Of a stretch of 11,499 bases of DNA, positions 6,910-11,499 are shown piece by piece. The DNA comes from WVWW01 sp041568335 (GTDB taxonomy: Bacteria; Acidobacteriota; Polarisedimenticolia; Polarisedimenticolales; Polarisedimenticolaceae). Each line of letters starts with the position of its first letter. Position 1 is the first letter of the stretch. The notes below the pieces were generated by a model. That model saw nothing but the letters and a program-made list of their open reading frames with translations. It made no database searches and had not been told where the DNA came from. The DNA is taken from contig JBFFZZ010000078.1 in assembly GCA_041568335.1 (NCBI GenBank), positions 1 to 11,499 of the forward strand. The letters are read 5' to 3'. Both the position numbers and the translations under genes were made by a program.

Positions 6910-8463
6910 TCATGACGATTGGTTCAAACCGAGCTCGTCGCGCAACCGGGAAGCGCCCGACCGGATGGCCTTCGCCTCGCCTTTGTTCATCCGGTCCACG
7001 TTCTTCAACACCAGGCCCATGCGCCGGTTCTTCGCGAAGCGCTCCCGGTGACGCAGCATGAAATCCCAGTAGAAGACGTTGAACGGACAGGCGTCCTCGC
7101 CCGTGCGCTTCTTCGGGTCGTAGCGGCACCCCGAACAGTAGTTCGACATCTTGTTGATGTAGTTGGCGGCCCCGGCGTACGGCTTCGTCCCGACCACGCC
7201 GGAGTCCGCGTGCTGCGACATCCCGATCACGTTGGGCGCCGTGACCCAGTCCACCGCGTCGACGTACATCGCGAGGAACCACTCGTGGATGGCGCGCGGA
7301 TGCACCCCCGAGATCAGCGCGAAGTTCCCGAGCACCATCAACCGCGGGATGTGATGGCCCCAGGCGTGCTCCAGCAGCTCGCCGAGACAATGCTTCATGC
7401 AGCTCATCTCGGTCTCCCCGGTCCAGTAGAGCTCCGGTAACCGACCCTGATGGTCGAGGCCGTTGCGTCGAACGTAGTCCGGGCCCTCGCGGTAGTAGAC
7501 ACCGCGGATGAACTCGCGCCAGCCGAGGATCTGCCGCACGAACCCCTCGACGTCGTTCAACGCGGCACGTCCTTCTTCGTACGCCGCGACGGCGGCGTCG
7601 ATGCACTCCTGCGGGCGCAGCAGCTTGAGGTTCAAGCTGCTCGCCAGCCGCGAGTGGTACAGCACCGGCTCCCCGGCCCACATGGCGTCCTCGTAGGTCC
7701 CGAATCCCGAGAGGCGGTGGTCGACGAAGTCGCGCAGCGCGCGCAGCGCCTCGCGGCGCGTGACCGGCCAGCGGAAATGGTCCATCCGTCCCGGGGCGTC
7801 CGGCCAGGTCCGCTGCACCAGCCCCATGACCTCGCGGGTCACGTCGTCGGGGCGCGGGCGATAGGGCCGCGGGACCTCGGGTGCGCGCTTGAAGGCCCGG
7901 CGGTTGTCGCGGTCGAAGTTCCACGCACCGCCCGTGGGCTCGCCGTCCTCGTCGACCAGGACGTCCAGCGCCCGGCGCCGCCGGCGGTAGAAGAACTCCA
8001 TCACCAGCTCCTTGCGCCCGTCATTCGCCCAGGCGTCGAACGCCTCCAGCGAGCAGGTGAACGACGCATCCTCCAGCACCTCGAGTTGGAGGTCGTGCGC
8101 GCTCGCCGCCTCTCGCAACATCGCCTCGACGCGGTGGTCCCCCGGTTGCACGACCTGAACGCGCTCCGGAGAGAGCGTCTCGATCGCGCGCGACAGCTCG
8201 GAGCCCAGCGCCTGCGTGTTGCCCCGGTCGTCGAGCTTGACGTAGCGCACCCGGTAACCCCGGTCGATCCGCTCCATCGCGAAGTGCCGCATCGCCGACA
8301 GGAACAGCGTCGTGCGCTGCCGGTGGCTCGGCACGTGCTCGGCCTCTTCGCGGACCTCCGCCATCCAGACGGCGTCGCGGTCGCGATCCAGCGCGGCCAG
8401 CGCGGGCGACGAACCGTCGAGCTGGTCGCCCAGCACGACGAGCAGATTCCTCGCGCGACGCAT
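6910..8463 (-). CDS. FeS-type cryptochrome/photolyase-related protein (PhrB-like, prokaryotic (6-4) photolyase family)
   Basis: A 517-residue flavoprotein of the DPRP branch of the photolyase superfamily, predicted to repair UV-damaged DNA using light, FAD and a [4Fe-4S] cluster. The N-terminal antenna-type Rossmann region begins RNLLVVLGDQLDG; the C-terminal FAD region includes MWAGEPVLYHSRLASSLN, GWREFIRGVYYREGPDY and WVTAPNVIGMSQHAD. Four cysteines, 355, 443, 446 and 459, have the same spacing as the cluster cysteines I recall for Agrobacterium PhrB (350, 438, 441, 454). His371 falls at the position of PhrB His366, linked to (6-4) repair. Length is typical. The start is ATG 8463, overlapping the DoxX stop by one base (TGATG) with no good ribosome binding site of its own, so translation probably depends on reinitiation after DoxX. 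A much longer in-frame extension to 8790 merely overlaps the DoxX gene. Photosensory rather than repair function remains possible. Confidence 0.93.
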   Translation of the reverse strand: MRRARNLLVVLGDQLDGSSPALAALDRDRDAVWMAEVREEAEHVPSHRQRTTLFLSAMRHFAMERIDRGYRVRYVKLDDRGNTQALGSELSRAIETLSPERVQVVQPGDHRVEAMLREAASAHDLQLEVLEDASFTCSLEAFDAWANDGRKELVMEFFYRRRRRALDVLVDEDGEPTGGAWNFDRDNRRAFKRAPEVPRPYRPRPDDVTREVMGLVQRTWPDAPGRMDHFRWPVTRREALRALRDFVDHRLSGFGTYEDAMWAGEPVLYHSRLASSLNLKLLRPQECIDAAVAAYEEGRAALNDVEGFVRQILGWREFIRGVYYREGPDYVRRNGLDHQGRLPELYWTGETEMSCMKHCLGELLEHAWGHHIPRLMVLGNFALISGVHPRAIHEWFLAMYVDAVDWVTAPNVIGMSQHADSGVVGTKPYAGAANYINKMSNYCSGCRYDPKKRTGEDACPFNVFYWDFMLRHRERFAKNRRMGLVLKNVDRMNKGEAKAIRSGASRLRDELGLNQSS

Positions 8464-8846
8464 CAGGCGATCGACACCGTCCAGTTCGCGTACACCACGA
8501 AACAGCAGAGCGCGAAAAAGAAGGTGGCCGGGACGGCCTTGAGCCAGGGGTCGCCTACCTTCACGTGCATCGCGATCGCGCCGGCCATCAGCACGGCCAG
8601 CAGCGCGCCGGCGGCGACGGCAACGGCAGGGATCCAGATCCCGACCAGCAGCAGCGCGCCGCAGCCGAGCTTGAGCACGCGGACGAGCCGACGGAATCCG
8701 TCGGGAAGCCCGTACACCCGAAACTCCTCGACCATCGTCTTGGCATCGCCACCCCGCGCGCGCAGCGGCCGGTCGTAGCGCAGCAGCCACACGTCGATCA
8801 TGGCGCAGGCGATCAACACCTGGACGATCACGATTGCGGTTTCCAT
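8463..8846 (-). CDS. DoxX-like small integral membrane protein
   Basis: A 127-residue protein with four likely membrane segments: ETAIVIVQVLIACAMIDVWL, the stretch around VLKLGCGALLLVGIWI, AVAVAAGALLAVLMAGAIAM, and VPATFFFALCCFVVYANW. The conserved loop EEFRVYGLPDGFRRLVRVLK between segments 1 and 2 is typical of the DoxX-like family (PF13564 type), whose members have been tied to redox or thiol stress without a settled biochemical role. The start is placed at ATG 8846 rather than ATG 8858, because GGAGGTG (8850-8856) lies 5 bases before 8846 and the upstream ATG lies inside that site. It follows the AttH-like gene by 39 bases, and its TGA overlaps the photolyase ATG. Confidence 0.85.
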   Translation of the reverse strand: METAIVIVQVLIACAMIDVWLLRYDRPLRARGGDAKTMVEEFRVYGLPDGFRRLVRVLKLGCGALLLVGIWIPAVAVAAGALLAVLMAGAIAMHVKVGDPWLKAVPATFFFALCCFVVYANWTVSIA

Positions 8847-8849
8847 GTT

Positions 8850-8856
8850 CACCTCC
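8850..8856 (-). promoter_or_regulatory. Ribosome binding site choosing the DoxX start
   Basis: A strong GGAGGTG lies 5 bases before ATG 8846. It overlaps the alternative ATG at 8858, which therefore cannot use it. The shorter N-terminus METAIVIV is chosen on this basis. Confidence 0.7.
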
Positions 8857-8885
8857 ATCCGCCGCCCACTTGCCGGAACGGCCCC

Positions 8886-10007
8886 TCAGTAACCGGTCAT
8901 CTCCAGGAACCCGACCCCCGAGACCGCGCCGCCCGCATCACTCCCGCGAACCCGGATCGCGCCCTCCCAGTAGCGCACCGACAAATCCATCTCGGAGTCG
9001 TCGAGCAGCGGCCATACCTCGAGCTCGAGGTCCAGCGACTCGATCCGTAGACGCCACTCCACGGGATATTCCGAACCGCTGCGCGGGCTGGCCCAGCGCC
9101 GGCCGGGCGTGTAGCGCACGTCTCCGGGACCGAGCCGTAGCACGTCGCCTTTCTCGTCGACGCGCGACCCCGTAGCGAAAGGTTCGGCGCCATCCTCCTG
9201 ACGGATTCGGAAAAACATCAGATCGCGACCGTCGTCGAGCTGGATCGAGAACCAGTCCCAGCCGAGTTGGCCCTCGGAGAGCGCGCTGGTGCTCCACTCG
9301 CGGTCGAGCCAGGCGGATCCGTCGACGGTGTGGGTGGTGGAGTCGACCGTGACCGTACCCGTCGCCGTCAAGCGGGTGGCCGAGTAGTAGTACGAGGCGT
9401 TGCCCGGCTCCGGTCCCTTCTGGCTCAACCCGTCGTCGCCCTGCGGCACGAACGGCTTTTCCGTCTCGAGCTCGAGATCGATCGCGACGCCGTCGCGCTC
9501 GGCCACGAGTCGCAACGGGAACATCGTGGCGTCGCTGCGGCTCTGCGCGCGCCAGTCGCCGACCCAGGCGGCGAACGGACGGGCCCGCGCGCCGGCGAGC
9601 CCGAGCGCCCCGCGCTCGAAGCGCTCGAACGCGTGAAACCGCCCGCGCCGCTCGTCGCCGACCGCGAAGTGCGCGAACCAGACGTCGCGGCTGCCCCAGC
9701 GGCTCGCGCGTTGTGGCGTTTTTGCCTCCAGCGCGTGACGGAAGACGGTCCACTGAAACCCGAACGCCGAGCCGTCCGCGGCCCCGAGGTTGCCGGTGAA
9801 GTACCACCACTCGGTGCGGTATTCGGGGTGCACGCCATGATCGTCCGGGAAGACGAACGGCCGCACCTCGGTGGCCCGGGCGAAACCCGCGTCACTGCCG
9901 CTCCTCAGCGACTCGGCGGCGCCGATGCGACCCGTCCGCTCGACGCCCGGCGGATCCGCCGCGCATGCCGCGCACAGCAGGGCCGAGGCCACGGCGGCGG
10001 CGCGCAT
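8886..10007 (-). CDS. AttH/CrtC-type lipocalin-like lipoprotein (predicted secreted hydrolase family)
   Basis: A 373-residue exported protein of the AttH / COG5621 group, which has two lipocalin-like domains related to carotenoid hydratase CrtC. The N-terminus MRAAAVASALLCAACAAD looks like a lipoprotein signal; Cys15 is the probable lipidated residue, though Cys instead of Leu at -3 is atypical. The family signature appears in the first domain as HPEYRTEWWYFTGNL (residues about 60-75), then FGFQWTVFRHAL and DVWFAHFAV. The second domain shows SYYYSATRL, SAWLDREWSTSAL, GWDWFSIQLDDGRDLMFFRIR and the closing YWEGAIRVRG. The start is ATG 10007, which overlaps the permease stop (TGATG) and has GGAGG 4 bases upstream; GTG 10010 would be too close to that site. 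Adjacency to an FtsX permease matches the AttEFGH arrangement, so it probably works with that transporter in the envelope. Substrate unknown. Confidence 0.9.
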   Translation of the reverse strand: MRAAAVASALLCAACAADPPGVERTGRIGAAESLRSGSDAGFARATEVRPFVFPDDHGVHPEYRTEWWYFTGNLGAADGSAFGFQWTVFRHALEAKTPQRASRWGSRDVWFAHFAVGDERRGRFHAFERFERGALGLAGARARPFAAWVGDWRAQSRSDATMFPLRLVAERDGVAIDLELETEKPFVPQGDDGLSQKGPEPGNASYYYSATRLTATGTVTVDSTTHTVDGSAWLDREWSTSALSEGQLGWDWFSIQLDDGRDLMFFRIRQEDGAEPFATGSRVDEKGDVLRLGPGDVRYTPGRRWASPRSGSEYPVEWRLRIESLDLELEVWPLLDDSEMDLSVRYWEGAIRVRGSDAGGAVSGVGFLEMTGY

Positions 10008-11499
10008 CACTCCTCCCTCAGCGCCAGCGCCGGCGACGTGCTACCGAGCTTCCACGCCGGGTAAAGCCCGGCGAGCACGGCGGCGGCGATCGAGATCAGC
10101 AGCGCCTGGAGCAGCAACCACGGATCGACCTGCATCGACAGTGTCCAGCCGAACGCGCGCAGGTTGATCACGTGGATCATCAGCCAGGCGAGCAGCAGGC
10201 CGACCGGCAGCGACAGCACACCGGCGACGCCGCCCATCAGCCCGGTCTGCAACACGACGAGCTGCCGCGCCTGGCCGGGCGTCATGCCGCCGGCACGCAA
10301 CACGCCGAACTCGCGCATGCGCTCGAGCTGGAGCGCCATCAGCGCGCTGAGGATCCCGACGAAGGCGACGATCACGACGAGCAGTCGCAGCACCGCGGTG
10401 ATCGTGAACGTGCGGTCGAAGATCGCGATCGCCTCGTCGCGGATGGCGCGGTTGGACTGCACGAGGATCGCGCGCTCGGGACCCGCCGCGGCCACGAGCG
10501 CGTCCATGTAGGTCTCGATCTCGGTGCTCTCCTCGAGGAAGAACGCGATCCCCGACATCCGCTCGTCGCCCCACGCGTCGAGGTAGGCCGCGCGGCTCAT
10601 CGAGATCACGCCGCGGTCGCTCGCGTAGTCGTAGTAGACGCCGAGCACCGGGAAGCTTCGCCGCCCGCTCGCGGTGGGCAGCTCCAGCGCGTCGCCCGCG
10701 TCGACGTCGTGGCGCCGCGCGTAGGGCTCCGAGACCATCACGCCCGCGCCGTCACGGAACGCCGGCCACAGCGGATCGAAGTCGCCCTCGGTCAGCTCGT
10801 AGCTCGGCCGGCTATCGTCGGCGACGCCGAGCACGACCAGCATCGTCGTGGAGCCGTCGTCGCGGGGCAGCTCGACGCGCCGCACGGTCGCGTCGGCGCG
10901 AGCCCCGGGAACCGCGCGCAGGGCGTCGACCAGACCCGGATCGAGATCCGCCCCGGCGTTGCCGACCCTCAGGTCGGGTGGCGAGACGTAGACGTCGGCA
11001 ACCAGCGAGCGGCCCATCCAGCGCACCACGGTCTGGCGGAAGCTGTCGATCATGATGCCCACACCGACGGTGACGGCGACGGCGATCATCAGCGCGGCGA
11101 TCGCCACGCCCGTACGACTCAACGCCGAGACCACGCCCCGCGCGGCCATCGCGCCGAGCACGCCGGCCGCGAGACGCGCTAGCGGCCGCAGCAAACCGAC
11201 CAGCAGCACCGAAGCGGCCGGAACGGCGAGACTCAGCCCGAAGATCAGCGCGAAGATGCCCGCGAAGCTCAACGTCAGGCTGCGTTCGAACAGGAACAGC
11301 GTGGCCGCCCCGACGCCGACGACCGCGGCGCCGGCCGCCGCCGCGACGGGAGTGCCCCGTCGCCAGCGCGCCTCGAGGGTCGATCGGCCGAGCGCCTCGC
11401 GGGGTAGCGCGCGCGCCGCCTCGAGCGCGGGGACCAGCGCGGCGATCACGGTCGCACCCACGCCGAGGGCGACCCCGCGGCCGATCGTCCATGCCGAGA
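10007..11499 (-). CDS. FtsX-family ABC transporter permease (partial, N-terminus beyond the window)
   Basis: The last 496 residues of an integral membrane permease; an open frame continues past the right edge. The fragment begins inside a membrane segment ending ATVIAALVPALEAARALP, a typical end of an FtsX domain, so the whole protein probably has two FtsX repeats (about 800 residues or more). Next come two hydrophobic segments (TPVAAAAGAAVVGVGAATLF and IFALIFGLSLAVPAAS), a linker, and a segment ending GVGIMIDSFRQTV. A periplasmic MacB-type domain follows, about 190 residues (SLVADVYVSPPDLRV onward). The second FtsX domain has three segments, with REFGVLRAGGMTPGQ between the first and second and GLYPAWKLGSTSPALALREE at the C-terminus. 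Such permeases work with a separate ATPase to move lipids, lipoproteins or antimicrobials. The AttH-like protein downstream suggests an AttEFGH-type system. The GTG at 11461 is inside the gene, not its start. Confidence 0.88.
   Translation of the reverse strand, partial: SAWTIGRGVALGVGATVIAALVPALEAARALPREALGRSTLEARWRRGTPVAAAAGAAVVGVGAATLFLFERSLTLSFAGIFALIFGLSLAVPAASVLLVGLLRPLARLAAGVLGAMAARGVVSALSRTGVAIAALMIAVAVTVGVGIMIDSFRQTVVRWMGRSLVADVYVSPPDLRVGNAGADLDPGLVDALRAVPGARADATVRRVELPRDDGSTTMLVVLGVADDSRPSYELTEGDFDPLWPAFRDGAGVMVSEPYARRHDVDAGDALELPTASGRRSFPVLGVYYDYASDRGVISMSRAAYLDAWGDERMSGIAFFLEESTEIETYMDALVAAAGPERAILVQSNRAIRDEAIAIFDRTFTITAVLRLLVVIVAFVGILSALMALQLERMREFGVLRAGGMTPGQARQLVVLQTGLMGGVAGVLSLPVGLLLAWLMIHVINLRAFGWTLSMQVDPWLLLQALLISIAAAVLAGLYPAWKLGSTSPALALREE
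10011..10017 (-). promoter_or_regulatory. Ribosome binding site inside the permease end, for the AttH-like gene
   Basis: GGGAGGA lies within the last codons of the permease gene, with GGAGG 4 bases before ATG 10007. It favours this ATG over GTG 10010. With the TGATG overlap it indicates translational coupling. Confidence 0.65.

Noticed and set aside
6833..7924. 363-codon minus-strand open frame inside the photolyase gene
   Set aside because: It is another frame of the same strand with Arg/Ala/Gly-rich shadow composition; the photolyase frame carries all the family motifs.
7450..8778. 442-codon plus-strand open frame opposite the photolyase and DoxX genes
   Set aside because: It is an antisense shadow without a domain, covering two well-supported genes.
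8463..8790. N-terminal extension of the photolyase to 8790
   Set aside because: The extra 109 residues are Arg-rich, overlap the DoxX gene, and are absent from the photolyase family. The family sequence begins at RNLLVVLGDQ.
4421..10007. Carotenoid pathway from CrtF-like methyltransferase and CrtC-like protein
   Set aside because: Both families include carotenoid enzymes, but the genes are in different units on opposite strands, the AttH-like gene is tied to a permease, and no phytoene synthase or desaturase is present.
9965..11182. 405-codon plus-strand open frame opposite the permease
   Set aside because: His/Arg/Asp-rich shadow translation antisense to a clear FtsX permease.
1..11499. 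tRNA, rRNA, CRISPR array or intact insertion sequence
   Set aside because: No cloverleaf, ribosomal signature, regular direct repeats or transposase was seen by eye on either strand.

Overview
The window is GC-rich, gene-dense bacterial DNA from a Gram-negative organism. It encodes an outer-membrane beta-barrel, at least one clear lipoprotein signal, a Tat signal and Sec signal peptides, and nearly every gene carries a strong GGAGG-type ribosome binding site. The mix (secreted metacaspase-like protein, AttH/FtsX export genes, iron-sulfur photolyase) would suit a Myxococcota- or Desulfobacterota-like lineage or another high-GC Gram-negative. That placement is an inference; no phylogenetic marker is present. 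I see no rRNA, tRNA, CRISPR array or intact insertion sequence, and no gene-free stretch longer than about 180 bases.

Layout. (1) Bases 1-1017, minus strand: the N-terminal 339 codons of an OmpP1/FadL-like outer-membrane protein, running off the left edge. (2) Bases 1018-1194: a divergent intergenic region with a well-formed sigma70-type promoter firing rightward. Its -35 box lies in a small palindrome that also contains a perfect leftward TTGACA. (3) Bases 1195-5440, plus strand: a probable three-gene unit. It holds an exported metacaspase-like cysteine peptidase with a C-terminal DUF4384-type domain, a Tat-signal protein of unknown function 14 bases downstream, and a COMT-type O-methyltransferase 41 bases after that. 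(4) Bases 5441-5555: a short spacer with a motif resembling REP/RAYT-associated repeats and a perfect 12-base GC palindrome. (5) Bases 5556-6879, plus: a small lipoprotein and a membrane-anchored, beta-rich envelope protein. (6) Bases 6910-11499, minus: a tightly packed unit, converging on region 5. In transcription order it holds a two-repeat FtsX-type ABC permease (N-terminus outside the window), an AttH/lipocalin-like lipoprotein, a DoxX-like membrane protein and an FeS-type (PhrB-like) photolyase. Two of its three junctions are one-base TGATG overlaps, so translation is probably coupled.

How the genes fit together. Most products are envelope or secreted. The permease and AttH-like protein form a recognisable AttFGH-type pair; the DoxX protein and photolyase follow as a stress or light-damage module. 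The least understood part is the metacaspase-like protein with its Tat-exported neighbour: a periplasmic protease and adjacent partner or substrate is a reasonable hypothesis, but nothing in the sequence proves it.
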